DNA of 64,000 nucleotides from Argopecten irradians (taxonomy: Eukaryota; Mollusca; Bivalvia; Pectinida; Pectinidae): contig NC_091149.1 in assembly GCF_041381155.1 (NCBI RefSeq), positions 16,322,609 to 16,386,608 on the forward strand, given 5' to 3'. Below are positions 1-12,240 of the stretch, one piece after another (the stretch's first letter is position 1; the number at the start of each line of letters is the position of its first letter). Below the pieces are notes generated by a model that worked only from the letters and a program-made list of their open reading frames with translations, had not been told where the DNA came from and made no database searches. Both the position numbers and the translations under genes were made by a program.

Positions 1-1302
1 GCAATGATAGTACCAAATTGACACTGATCTCAGCAAGTACGAGTTTGATAATCGTTTTCCTTTTCTTCATAGTTTCGATGAAATAAACTCCTCGAGCAAA
101 CATGTGAATTCTTTGTCTTTAACCAATATTCTCTAAACTCCTCAGTCTATCACCAATGAACCTATTGTCCAAATATAAGCTAGGGACGGCTTTTTATTAG
201 GATATTCCTTGTCATTTCTGGGCGATGACGTAGCAATTAATTTTGCTACATCACTTGTCTATGTGCACGTATCGCAATGTAAATATCGAACCTTCTTTGT
301 AATGCCTGTAGATAACAACAAGAAGAACGGTAGCCTTAGAGCTTCACCTTGGGCTGCCTTCGACTCGCAACCCTCCTGTATAAATGGAGTTTTTTAGAGT
401 AACGTCAAACTCTCTGTCATCCGAATGCTTTACTCTCGAGTTAATATAGCGACTAAAGTTTCAAAGACCGGTATACGATTTGTCTGTTTGGACCTTGTTT
501 TTTAATCAATGACGAATTGGTGATTTTATATTGTTTTCAGACGAGCTTCGACAAAGCCCTCATAGACCTGTATCAAAATCTGCATGTCAATCAGGATTTA
601 TACTTGGGATTAAAACGTCCTTGACTTGGAATTGTCATTTTTAAAAACTATCCAACCAGTCTAATCATATAAATGAAAAACACCTATCCTCGTTTCATCC
701 TGTTAACTCTGCTCAGACTATCCAAAATACGAGGGTTCTCAAAACGACCTGCACTTGTGAGTTTTATTGTCCGGGAAATACAGTGACTTTGTTAAGTCAA
801 AAGTTGCGAGAGTCGAAGCAGTCCCCATTAACACAGAGTACGAATTCACAAGTGCAATATATGAACCCTGATTTGATTTCATAACATGATATTATTGATT
901 CTATAGGGAAACATTGAGTTTAGTTACTTAATATCGACCTTCAGGTAACCATACATTAATAAATATAAGAATTGTTTTCGGCTGATGTTTGACACCAGTA
1001 ATACTCGTATTGATAACTACCTGAAAGGGTATTATCCAATGCGTATAATGAAAAAAAGAGCATATCTAATATTATTGTTATAGTAGTCTATAATGATATT
1101 CGTATCCCAGCGGTCATCGTAGGAAATCCGCGGGGATCCCGCTATCGTTTGTGGCAAAGACAACGATCGAGCAGTGACTTTCGGGTTTCCGATGATACCC
1201 AAGAGTGGTCTTTCAGTTATCATATGACAAACGACAACTGAGGTCTGACTTTTCTATTACTCTCCTATTAATGTGTTTATACTTTTCATAATTTTAATTT
1301 TA
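1..1302. other. no recognisable gene
   Basis: AT-rich sequence with only short open stretches. One acceptor-like site (ttttcag) ends at 540 and is followed by about 27 open codons. A second open stretch of about 65 codons ends near 883. Neither resembles a known domain, and they do not join in frame by visible splice sites. They could be decayed transposon coding sequence or chance. Confidence 0.5.
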
Positions 1303-1404
1303 AAAAGAGGCCCAGAGGGCCTGTATCGCTCACCTGGTTTGTAATGCCAAGTAATGTTCTGCATACAGGTTCATTGTTTCTTTTCTGAATGAATTTTAAT
1401 ATTA

Positions 1405-2815
1405 ACCTCTAAATCCCCTATTGGGCCCAACCCCTCCTGCCCCCAGGGGGTCAGAGCCAAAATTTATACAAGTTCTGTTCCCCTTCCCCCAAGGATGCTT
1501 GTGGCCAAATTTGGTTACAATTCATGTAGAACTCTATGACTAGTAGCGATTTAAAGGATTTACCTCTATTTCCCCTATTGGGCCCCACCCCTCCTGCCCC
1601 CGTGGGGTCAGAGCCAAAATTTATACAAGTTTTATTCCCCTTCCCCAAAGGATGTTTGTGGCCAAATTTGGTTACATTCCATTCAGAACTCTATGACTAG
1701 TAGCGATTTAAAGGATTTACCTCTATTACCCCTATTGGGCCCCGCCCCTCCTGCCCCCGGGGACCAGAGCCAAAATTTATACAAGTTCTGTTCCCCTTCC
1801 CCCAAGGATGTTTGTGGCCAAATTTGGTTACATTCCATTCAGAACTCTATGACTAGTAGCGATTTAAAGGATTTACCTCTATTTCCCCTATTGGGCCCAG
1901 CGCCTCCTGCCCCCGTGGGGTCAGAGCCAAAATTTATACAAGTTCTGTTCCCCTTCCCCCAAGGATGTTTGTGGCCATATTTGGTTACAAATCATGAAGA
2001 ACTCTATGACTAGTAGCGATTTAAAGGATTTACCTCTATTTCCCCTATTGGGCCCCGCCCCTCCTGCCCCCGGGGGGTCAGAGCCAAAATTTATAAAAGT
2101 TCTGTTCCCCTTCCCAAAAGGATGTTTGTGGCCAAATATGGTTACATTCCATTCAGAACTCTATGACTAGTAGCTATTTAAAGGATTTACCTCTATTACC
2201 CCTATTGGGCCCCGCCCCTCCTGCCCCTTGGGGATCAGAGCCAAAATTTATACAAGTTCTGTTCCCCTTCCCCCAAGGATGTTTGTGGCCAAATTTGGTT
2301 ACAATTCATGTAGAACTCTATGACTAGTAGCGATTTAAAGGATTTACCTCTATTACCCCTATTGGGCCCCACCCCTCCTGCCCCCGTGGGGTCAGAGCCA
2401 AAATTTATACAAGTTTTGTTCCCCTTCCCCCAAGGATGTTTGTGGCTAATTTTGGTTACAATCCATGCAGAACTCTAGGACAAGTAGCGATTTATAGGAT
2501 TTACCTCTATTTCCCCTATTGGGCCCCGCCCCTCCTGCCCCCGGGGGGTCAGAGCCAAAATTTATACAAGTTCTGTTCCCCTTCCCCCAAGGATGTTTGT
2601 GGCCAAATTTGGTTACAATCCATGCAGAACTCTAGGACAAGTAGCGATTTATAGGATTTACCTCTATTTCCCCTATTGGGCCCCGCCCCTCCTGCCCCCG
2701 GGGGGTCAGAGCCAAAATTTATACAAGTTCTGTTCCCCTTCCCCCAAGGATGTTTGTGGCCAAATTTGGTTACAATCCATGCAGAACTCTATGACTAGTA
2801 GCGATTTAAAGGAAA
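1405..2815. repeat. 157-bp tandem repeat, about 9 units
   Basis: The landmark CCCCTATTGGGCCC recurs near 1,415, 1,572, 1,729, 1,885, 2,042, 2,199, 2,356, 2,513 and 2,669, a spacing of 156-157 bp. Each unit also contains GCCAAAATTTATACAAG and AAGGATGTTTGTGGCCAA. Units differ by point changes only, and adjacent units near 2,460-2,700 are the most alike, which suggests recent local duplication. Open frames across the array are by-products of the repeat. Confidence 0.9.
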
Positions 2816-2819
2816 TGTT

Positions 2820-2876
2820 GACGGACAGACGGACGCCGACGGACGCCGACGGACGACGGACGACGGACGCCGCGCC
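2820..2876. repeat. GACGGAC-type simple repeat
   Basis: Imperfect short repeats of GACGGAC/GACGCC type follow the last 157-bp unit and precede the terminal hairpin. The stretch is locally GC-rich in an AT-rich setting, which marks it as part of the element rather than host sequence. Confidence 0.8.
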
Positions 2877-2886
2877 ATGACATAAG

Positions 2887-2911
2887 CTCACCGGCCCTTC
2901 GGGCCAGGTGA
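2887..2911. other. terminal GC-rich hairpin of the 157-bp element
   Basis: TCACC-GGCCC-TTC-GGGCC-A-GGTGA forms a ten-pair stem with a three-base loop and one bulged base. A hairpin just inside the 3' end is typical of Helitron-type elements, but no CTRR end could be fixed, so the assignment stays open. Confidence 0.6.
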
Positions 2912-2918
2912 ATTTTAA

Positions 2919-3457
2919 AAAGTGAATGTCTATTATTGCATTTCCTATTAAGGAATTGTCGCCGCGAGATGGCAAACGTTTTTGAGTCTAGTTATGTCGA
3001 ATTAAAAATGATTTAAATATTTAAGCTAATATCCAGCAAATCTGGTTTTAAATGAATGAGTTTTCAGATTTCAGATAGTTGATTATGTATAATTTATCGT
3101 GGTGAGGAAATTTGTTTTTGAATTGGTTTCAGCATTATTGCCATATCTCACAATTTCTTTCTCTTCAGGTTTTATTAACCAGAATGGTATCGATTCCAGA
3201 AAACAGACATTTATCACCTCGGTAGAAACAAATCTTTAATACCGAATTAATTATCAATGGTTTTATAAAATGAATTACATGTTGTCACCGGTCAATATTA
3301 TCAAAATTCAGATCCTTATAACCACTCCGTCCAATAGAGGATCCGACAACATCCCATAAGGGGTCATGTTCGAATGACCTTTGTAGCACAAGCACGTCAA
3401 ATCAAATACATTTTTCTAAATTTTGATACATCGATTAAAAACCCCATTTCATCCCAG
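2919..3457. other. no feature seen
   Basis: AT-rich single-copy-looking sequence between two mobile elements. No gene, exon or repeat could be supported. Confidence 0.5.
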
Positions 3458-3646
3458 TATTCCGTCTTTGCATATTACAGAGTTAGCTCCCTTGCGGGTA
3501 GGTGTCGATTGTTACGTCATTATTTTGTGAGGGCGATCCACGTCGTTTTCTCTGAAACGTATGACGTTACGTTCGCAAACACATGACGTCACAATTAAAT
3601 CCTACCCGCAAGTGCAGATAACTCTGTAATATGCAAATTCGGAATA
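3458..3646. mobile_element. TATTCCG palindromic MITE, copy 1
   Basis: The element starts TATTCCGTCTTTGCATATTA and ends with the inverse, finishing CGGAATA. Terminal inverted repeats run about 45 bp and include a TTAGCTCCCTTGCGGGTAGG-like segment. It is 189 bp with TA at both outer ends, consistent with a TA target duplication of the Tc1/mariner type. There is no coding capacity. A full TGACGTCA palindrome lies inside at 3,584. Four other copies are in this window. Confidence 0.8.
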
Positions 3647-5506
3647 CATATACAACTAACTTTGTTGTGTTCTTTCGGCGAAATGACTACTTACGAAAAT
3701 AATTCTGACAGCTTTTTCAAAGTATTGTTGCCAGATCCTCTTTTCAAATGTACTGATGATAAGGCTTTGTATTGTAATCAGATTGGTCACTGACAGGCGA
3801 GAAACGCAGACGCCATTTTCATGAGATTTGAACACGTAGAGGAAAACCTACTGTAAACCAACTCTTATTCGCGGCTACTTAATTTCGCAAATCAGTTTCG
3901 AAACAAATTCGCGGAGATTAGTTTTCGTGGATAAGACTGTCGTCCTACTTTTATTACTTTTCCTGAACTAAAGTATTTATAAGGTGTTACAGATCTGATT
4001 TTGTGAAACAGACAATAGCTCATTTGTATTAGGCCTAAATGTTAATCCATATACAAACACGTACTCACGATTACACACAAATAAACAAAATAATCTGCAA
4101 GTATCGGCGACAATTAGTATACATTGAGTTGTCTTTTGCTTATTTAATTTGAACACAGATATTTTACTTCTGAACAAATATGATCATCTTAATGCGAACA
4201 TAGCATTTTTAACTATACAGTCATATGAATATATCGGTAATAATTCGAGGAGACTAACTTTTGCGATTTTTATGCGATCGCGAAATTCGCGAAAGTAAAT
4301 CGGACGCGAATAAAAGTGTGATTATATTATTCAAGTTGGAAAACTTGTCGTATGTAGAAGAAACATTCACGACAATAAAAGGTTGTCTTTTCTAACTGTT
4401 GATCTAGACTTCTGTAATGTTCCTTCCATATGATTGAAAAAACGCTTACCGAGTATGGATTGAATTTATATATAGAAAATACATGGTTACATGGTTAGTA
4501 CATTGTATCTTACAATACAAGGTTTCTTTTAGTGCGAGACTTAGGCAAGCTGAGATGACGAGGCTGTGCCGAGTCTTCTCGGCTTTCGTTGTCGAACACC
4601 AAAATAAAACTTATAATGTAGTATACTTACCGTGTATTCTGCTTATCCTTATGACACTCAAATGAAAGCAAATTTCCCGTTATTCACTTAGTTTCGCTCG
4701 GAGCGAGACGATTCATTGATGCGGAAGAAAAGTTCCATTCACTAAACCGATTGGGAAATATATAAGCGCGTTCGCAATCAGCACCAATAGTTATATTTCT
4801 AATCATATTCATTTTTATTAAACTATAAACCAAATGATTGATCGGTATTAGTCAGTGATTACATTCATCTGTATTTAAAAAAAAATATTACAGATCCATC
4901 TGACCATGTGTAACGGTATTGTGGTTACGTCATGTAATGATGGACAGTTGTTTGTATTCACTATCCCTGTAATTGGTGTTTATGTTGGAACAAGTTCATT
5001 CTATAGACGTAAGTCTGATGTTATCTTTCTCATAAACATATGGAAGAAGTTTAAATATCCTTGGCTACACAATTGTTAACACATGAAACGGTGTAAATGT
5101 TTATCGGTGGCTGAAAGTACTTTTTTAGCTTTCTAGTGTCTGAGCTTTTTGTTATTTAGATACATTTTGTATTGCGCACCGGCCTACAGGTTAGCTAGAT
5201 TAATTTTGTCTTCGTTCTCAGATTTTAAATTCACTAAGCATTCATGATTATTTGGCGATCTTGAAATATCTGTAGACGACATTAAAACGTAATTTTTGAT
5301 GCACAAAAAAAATCGGGATCTCTTTACCTTATTTTCATTTGTTTTAGGTCATTAAAGGTCATTAAATGATGTGCCAGGTTTAGGTGTTGGAGGAATGCTC
5401 CAGTGCCCGGATAAAATATCTCCCTTTGTTATCATTAGACGACCGGTCAATTCGAATTATTATAATAGAAATATATTTTAGATATGAAATCCACTGTCCA
5501 TGCAAT
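3647..5506. other. intergenic, possible fold-back remnant at 3,870-4,316
   Basis: No gene is supported. Sequences rich in TTCGCG near 3,870-3,930 and 4,250-4,316 are roughly inverted to each other (TTATTCGCG on one side, CGCGAATAA on the other), suggesting a decayed inverted-repeat element. Similar TTCGCG words recur elsewhere in the window. The rest is AT-rich with no clear content. Confidence 0.4.
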
Positions 5507-8393
5507 TCAGTTCTGTTGAGGGCCGCTGGTAGTAAGCACTGTTGGCCAGTTCTATTGAGGACTGGTGTAAGCAATCACTGCTGGCCAGTTCTATTGAGTA
5601 CCGGTGGTAGTAATCACTGCTGGCCAGTTCTATTGAGTACCGGTGGTAGTAATCACTGTTGGCCAGTTCTATTGAGGACCGGTGGTAGTAATCACTGCTG
5701 GCCAGTTCTATTGAGGACCGGTGGTAGTAATCACTGCTGGCCAGTTCTATTGAGTACCGGTGGTAGTAATCACTGTTGGCCAGTTCTATTGAGGACCGGT
5801 GGTAGTAATCACTGCTGGCCAGTTCTATTGAGTACCGGTGGTAGTAATCACTGCTGGCCAGTTGTATTGAGTACCGGTGGTAGTAATCACTGCTAGCCAG
5901 TTCTATTGAGTACCGGTGGTAGTAATCACTGCTGGCCAGTTCTATTGAGACCGGTGGTAGTAATCACTGCTGGCCAGTTCTATTGAGTACCGGTGTTAGT
6001 AATCACTGCTGGCCAGTTCTATTGAGGACCGGTGGTAGTAATCACTGCTGGCCAGTTCTATTGAGACGGTGGTAGTAATCACTGCTGGCCAGTTCTATTG
6101 AGTACCGGTGGTAGTAATCACTGCTGGCCAGTTCTATTGAGGACCGGTGGTAGTAATCACTGTTGGCCAGTTCTATTGAGGACCGGTGGTAGTAATCACT
6201 GCTGGCCAGTTCTATTGAGTACCGGTGGTAGTAATCACTGCTAGCCAGTTCTATTGAGGACCGGTGTTAGTAATCACTGCTGGCCAGTTCTATTGAGGAC
6301 CGGTGGTAGTAATCACTGCTGGCCAGTTCTATTGAGGACCGGTGGTAGTAATCACTGCTGGCCAGTTCTATTGAGGACCGGTGGTAGTAATCACTGCTGG
6401 CCAGTTCTATTGAGGACCGGTTTAGTAATCACTGCTGGCCAGTTCTATTGAGGACCGGTGGTAGTAATCACTGCTGGCCAGTTCTATTGAGTACCGGTGG
6501 TAGTAATCACTGCTGGCCAGTTCTATTGAGGACCGGTGGTAGTAATCACTGCTGGCCAGTTCTATTGAGGACCGGTGGTAGTAATCACTGCTGGCCAGTT
6601 CTATTGAGGACCGGTGGTAGTAATCACTGCTGGCCAGTTCTATTGAGTACCGGTGGTAGTAATCACTGCTAGCCAGTTCTATTGAGTACCGGTGGTAGTA
6701 ATCACTGCTGGCCAGTTCTATTGAGGACCGGTGGTAGTAATCACTGCTGGCCAGTTCTATTGAGGACCGGTGGTAGTAATCACTGCTGGCCAGTTGTATT
6801 GAGTACCGGTGGTAGTAATCACTGCTGGCCAGTTCTATTGAGGACCGGTGGTAGTAATCACTGCTGGCCAGTTCTATTGAGGACCGGTGGTAGTAATCAC
6901 TGCTGGCCAGTTCTATTGAGGACCGGTGGTAGTAATCACTGCTGGCCAGTTCTATTGAGTACCGGTGGTAGTAATCACTGCTGGCCAGTTCTATTGAGGA
7001 CCGGTGGTAGTAATCACTGCTGGCCAGTTCTATTGAGTACCGGTGGTAGTAATCACTGTTGGCCAGTTCTATTGAGTACCGGTGGTAGTAATCACTGCTG
7101 GCCAGTTCTATTGAGTACCGGTGGTAGTAATCACTGTTGGCCAGTTCTATTGAGTACTGGTGGTAGTAATCACTGCTAGCCAGTTCTATTGAGGGCCGGT
7201 GGTAGTAATCACTGTTAGCCAGTTCTATTGAGTACCGGTGGTAGTAATCACTGTTGGCCAGTTCTATTGAGTACTGGTGGTAGTAATCACTGTTGGCCAG
7301 TTCTATTGAGTACTGGTGGTAGTAATCACTGTTGGCCAGTTCTATTGAGTACTGGTGGTAGTAATCACTGTTGGCCAGTTCTATTGAGTACTGGTGGTAG
7401 TAATCACTGTTGGCCAGTTCTATTGAGTACTGGTGGTAGTAATCACTGTGGCCAGTTCTATTGAGTACTGGTGGTAGTAATCACTGTTGGCCAGTTCTAT
7501 TGAGTACTGGTGGTAGTAATCACTGTTGGCCAGTTCTATTGAGTACTGGTGGTAGTAATCACTGTTGCCAGTTCTATTGAGTACTGGTGGTAGTAATCAC
7601 TGTTGGCCAGTTCTATTGAGTACTGGTGGTAGTAATCACTGTTGGCCAGTTCTATTGAGTACTGGTGGTAGTAATCACTGTGGCCAGTTCTATTGAGTAC
7701 TGGTGGTAGTAATCACTAATGGCCAGTTCTATTGAGTACTGGTGGTAGTAATCACTGCTAGCCAGTTCTATTGAGTACCGGTGGTAGTAATCACTGCTAG
7801 CCAGTTCTATTGAGTACCGGTGGTAGTAATCACTGTTGGCCAGTTCTATTGAGTACTGGTGGTAGTAATCACTGTTGGCCAGTTCTATTGAGTACTGGTG
7901 GTAGTAATCACTTGCAGTTCTATTGAGGACTGGTGGTAGTAATCACTATGGCCAGTTCTATTGAGTACTGGTGGTAGTAATCACTGTTGGCCAGTTCTAT
8001 TGAGTACTGGTGGTAGTAATCACTGTTAGCCAGTTCTATTGAGGGCCGGTGGTAGTAATCACTGTTAGCCAGTTCTATTGAGGGCCGGTGGTAGTAATCA
8101 CTGTTAGCCAGTTCTATTGAGTACCGGTGGTAGTAATCACTGTTAGCCAGTTCTATTGAGGGCCGGTGGTAGTAATCAGTAATCACTAATGGCCAGTTCT
8201 ATTGAGGACCGGTGGTAGTAATCACTGCTAGCCAGTTCTATTGAGTACCGGTGGTAGTAATCACTGCTAGCCAGTTCTATTGAGTACCGGTGGTAGTAAT
8301 CACTGCTAGCCAGTTCTATTGAGTACCGGTGGTAGTTATCACCGTTAGCCAGTTCTATTGAGGGTCGTTGGTAGCAATCTCTGTTGGCCAGAT
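5507..8393. repeat. 39-bp minisatellite, about 74 units
   Basis: A 39-bp unit containing GGCCAGTTCTATTGAG and GGTGGTAGTAATCACTG is repeated head to tail for 2.9 kb. Because 39 is divisible by three, one plus-strand frame stays open across many units with a 13-residue period. It is broken by TAG in CTAGCC variants and by one-base deletions, so it is not a gene. Variants cluster: CTGCTGG with ACCGG in the first part, CTGTTGG with ACTGG from about 7,140 to 8,000, and CTGTTAG/CTGCTAG near the end. This zoning points to stepwise local expansion. Confidence 0.95.
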
Positions 8394-11219
8394 GTTAGCC
8401 GCCAACGATGGTATATTTATCAAACATGTCATCCCTTTTGTAATCATACAACCAGGGGGTTACAAGTAGTGTAATGTATTTATACTTAAGTCAACTTCAC
8501 CACTACTCGATAATTTCTCAATGTATATATTTTCTCTTCTAAGCATCGCGTGATACTGCAATTACCGATCCATGTCTCGTACTATTACACACACGCAACC
8601 CATATCAAACCGCTGATACAAACATGCACATTACATTTTTAGAATAAATCTTTGCGGTAAAATGTACCAGATTTATTTTCCAAAGTTCAGATATACAGAG
8701 TAAACACGCAAAAATATTATAACATATAATATCTGCCCTCGTCCAATATTAGACCACGAGATTAAACGTTCCAGGTCTTTGCCAGTTACTCGGGATGATA
8801 TGGAATATAGATATGGATTTTTCAGAGTTTGTTTTCTGGCAACGCAAACGTCGATCATACTTACCAAACTATGCTAATTGCCTGGTATATTTATAGTTTT
8901 GAAACATGTATCATGAAAGATATATTTTGAGGATAACACGATATTGGTAAACAATAACTTTTTTCAAGCATTGTATTATTTTCAACTCTTGATAATTGTT
9001 ATTTAGCATACGTTCGAATTTTGTAAAGATATCTATAAAGACTTGAACTATATGTCGAGATATTTTTTATTTTGACAGGATATTTTAAAGAAATTTGAAA
9101 TCATGTGTTATTTTATCAAGCACCGTAGCGTACATTAGCATTTTTTTCAAAGCAAATTCAGCATGATTCGTTGTAATGAGTAGACAGACGAATAGCACAT
9201 TTAAGATAACGCGGGCCTAAAAATTGCCATTTTATTGATTCTGGAAACACTAAACAGATCATTCACATATGTTTTACATGATAACAAGATTATAGCGTAT
9301 CTGTTTACCTTATTGCAGTATCGATTGAGTGTAGATACAATCTGATACAAGCAGAAAGTAGGTAGGGCTGACCACCTCAATGATATTGACAGAATGATCA
9401 TTTTATCTTACGTCAACCAAACAAAAATAAACGACAACTACGTCACACGGCCTAAGTAATTAATTGGAAGAAATCTAATTCATTAATATAAACAAGTATA
9501 TGTCCAGGCATGCCTTCGAGGCTATAGATAAGAGTTGTTTGGGTTTTCTACGGAAGCTCGTTTCGATAATTCAAAGCAGGGCTGGCTGGTTGGTTGTTTA
9601 TGCAGTTTAAGGACGGCCTCCCGTATGTTCATGTATTGGTTATATCTACTAGTTAAAGTCTTACTCGTTAGGTAGTGTTATCTCCCTGAAACATCAAGTC
9701 AAAGACGCCACAAGCGTATAAATCCCTGGTCACATAAATATGACAACGAGTAACCCAGTCGTCCCACTCATCTTATGCTTATACCATAATACAGTGACTG
9801 TGATCGTGTATAAACATTATTATGCGATATGACTTATCGATAAGAACACTGATTCAGGTAGGGCGATAGAAACGATTTATCTGGCATCCTAGTTAATCTG
9901 GGCTCATTATTTTAGAGCACTAATTAGAACGAAAACAATTAGTAAGTTGTTTCGGTTAAAATTCACATAGTAGCGAATCAGACCAAGAATCTGCAAAGAA
10001 GATATACGATTACAAATCACTTCCCTTTCCAGCAGTTATTGTTAGTGTTTCAGTAGGTTTTTTTTTATTTCTCTGGTAAAGCTAATCCTCGAGGGAATTG
10101 TTATTCTAATATCAGATTAAGAATTACAATGATTCTTGTCTGTTATATTATATTGACGTCTTATTAACAAACAAGGTCCGAGTGGTGTCTTGCGTTTGTG
10201 AAATGCGTATGGCGTTTTATAGGAGACTGTATTATATTCGTGTTGTGTCTTCTTGTGTAGTGGAACTTTTGCCCTTTTTATAGTGCTATATCACTGAATC
10301 ATGCTGAAAAAGACACCAAGCAACACAACCCACCCAGTCACATTATACTGAAAACGGACGAATCAATCGTCCCACTAATTCAATGCTGTGAGCGCTAAGC
10401 AGATGGCAAAACTACCACTTTTATAGATTATGGTGTGTTACAGAATATAATTAAGACATCTTGAATTTTCGATGTGTAATATATACACTGTAACATTCCC
10501 CACAATTGTCCATAAATGTCCGTGAAAACAAAATGCTATATTAGGAAAACAAACAGTCATTTTAAAATGAACAACACAAAAGAAAAATAAATCAAAATCT
10601 GTTTAAATACGTAAAATAAAATAAACTCTTCAGGCAGTTCAGATAACGTTATTGCCTGGAAAATTATCTCAAATTGTACACTAGATATGTTAAAAATATC
10701 ATGTTAATAAATCCCCCGTGAAAAAGACTGATTTGAAAGGCTATTTTATTGTTAAACTTCTTTTTTCCATTCCGGAAATAGTAGGTTGACAATAGTAATG
10801 GGAAATGTACACCGGGAAGTAACACCATCTGGATTCGAATAAGGTGTCATTATATGTGAAATTTCTATACAGTTTTCCATATATAGTTATGTGAGACACT
10901 TTTTGAGTGCTGAATACGATGTAACCAAGTTTGTATCTCATCAATTTTGATGGCTGCTATTCAGAAAAAAAAACCCACAATATCTTTTAAAATACCATAT
11001 TTGCATATCAAATAACTCAGTTTTGAGCCATATAATTATGCACCTTTTTCTAGTATATATTGTCGTGAATTTCAGTTGAGTACTCTACTGCTGTCATTCA
11101 GGTTTTCCGTAGCTTTATTAAGCCTATATGAGAACCACTTGACAATAATCTGACAGTAATTGTACAATTACGAGTCGCCAGTTTGAAGGCTTTGTCAGTC
11201 GGGAATGGTCGATACCTTC
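8394..11219. other. intergenic with dispersed repeat pieces
   Basis: No gene is supported. Segments near 9,715-9,795 and 10,170-10,400 share phrases (CCAGTCACATTATACTGA, CGTCCCACT, GCGCTAAGCAG) with segments at 14,060-14,350 and 14,640-14,800, so they are copies of one dispersed family. The remainder is AT-rich with no clear content. Confidence 0.5.
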
Positions 11220-11228
11220 TATATAAAA
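11220..11228 (+). promoter_or_regulatory. candidate TATA box
   Basis: TATATAAAA lies 115-123 bp before an ATG at 11,343 that sits in a short exon-like segment with a good splice donor. Transcription would be expected to start near 11,250. In AT-rich DNA such a motif can occur by chance. Its value comes from the in-frame donor downstream. Confidence 0.35.
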
Positions 11229-11249
11229 TCGAATTAGAATGTAGTGCTC

Positions 11250-11386
11250 ACAGTGGCCCGATCCTCTAACAATAAACAACACATGAACGTGCTCTAGGGG
11301 AACTGTATCTAAGCTGAAGGCGTTCAACGACACTTCAATACGATGGAGCGTAAAAGCATCCTGGAAATGGAGGCTATTTTTATTGG
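11250..11386 (+). CDS. possible first exon of the receptor gene
   Basis: After the TATA box, an ATG at 11,343 opens 14 codons (MERKSILEMEAIFI) and two bases, then meets a strong donor GG|GTGAGT at 11,387. The acceptor at 20,020 leaves a single A before the receptor ATG, so joining the two gives codon GGA followed by that ATG in frame. The product would be the receptor with a 15-residue N-terminal extension. Only the sites and frame are seen; the 8.6-kb splice is inference. It could also be a non-coding or unrelated exon. Confidence 0.3.
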
Positions 11387-12039
11387 GTGAGTTTATATAT
11401 GTTGGAAATATTGAACTTAGAAGCCAAATAAGTTATGTGCTTTTATACGATGTGGAATTTTTAAATGTGAAATACTGATTTCGTTTTCAAAGTAAGGTAT
11501 CAGAGATTTATGTAATATTTAGTTCTGCATTTTAAATTACAAACGCCGTATTAGTTGTTTCTTTTGCTTGGATGATTATTGGTTTTGTTTTTCGGTTTTT
11601 TTCAATATGACATTTTTTTTTTTTTAATTTAAATGCTGTCTCTGCGGTCATTCAACTTAAAAACGGATTAGCCGACTTTATATATCGATGATTAATTTCT
11701 ATTGAAATTGATTGTTTCCAGATGGATTTCTCGATGTGTCAACCTTAAAACTATATGCGTTATTTTAATTGCCGTGCTGTTAATAATATGCATTCTTACA
11801 AGAATAATGCGTACATCATGACTTTTAGTATTACAACTTGTCAAGTCGTTTGTAATATTCCTTCTTTGTCCAATCCGGAAGGTTTAATTATGCTTATATT
11901 GTACATTTATCTCAATTGTTCCTAACCTAGAGAGAATGTACACTTAATATTACTCTACCATAGTAGCTTAGGCCAGTGCATGCTTCATAGCAAAATGATG
12001 TGGTTTTTTATTTTAAAATATCTACAGTCCATTCGATGT

Positions 12040-12240
12040 CAACATGCCAAATTCTTATGTACATTATATTCTAGAGTATATCATAACATTGCATCGTAAG
12101 GAGCAAGATGGTGTGATTATTTATACAAAAAATACTTTCAATTAATAGTTAACATGCCAACGTCATTGTGTATACTATATTCAATAGTATATTATACCAT
12201 TGAATCACAACGAGCAAGATGATGTAGTTATTAATATCAG
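12040..12240. repeat. diverged direct duplication, about 110-bp unit
   Basis: Two neighbouring segments share ACATGCC, a TATATT-rich middle and GCAAGATG.TGT. followed by ATTATT. They look like an old tandem duplication with no coding content. Confidence 0.5.

Larger units (their letters stand above)
1303..2918. mobile_element. non-autonomous element carrying a 157-bp tandem array
   Basis: The left part (about 1,303-1,360) has a GGCCC-AGA-GGGCC hairpin and a CTCACCTGG motif. The body is a 157-bp tandem array. The right part has a GACGGAC-rich stretch and then a stronger hairpin, CTCACC-GGCCC-TTC-GGGCC-A-GGTGA. Both ends therefore carry a GGCCC/GGGCC hairpin beside a CTCACC sequence, and both are flanked by TTTTAAAA-like DNA. 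No protein-coding segment is present, so movement would depend on another element. Short elements with a repeated core and terminal hairpins are known in bivalves (the pearl/Helitron-like type), but the class cannot be proven here. No clear target duplication was seen. Confidence 0.6.

Noticed and set aside
1693..2880. Open frames of 70-106 codons over the 157-bp array
   Set aside because: They repeat the unit sequence and end at its borders; no domain.
3870..4316. TTCGCG-rich inverted-repeat transposon
   Set aside because: The two sides are only roughly inverse, and no precise ends or target duplication could be set, so it is mentioned only as a possible remnant.
5384..7464. Long open frames with a 13-residue period (GGSNHCWPVLL)
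   Set aside because: They follow from a 39-bp non-coding repeat, are interrupted by stops and one-base deletions, and lack a start context or splice sites.
5507..8393. CRISPR-like array
   Set aside because: Repeats are contiguous with no unique spacers, in a eukaryotic genome.
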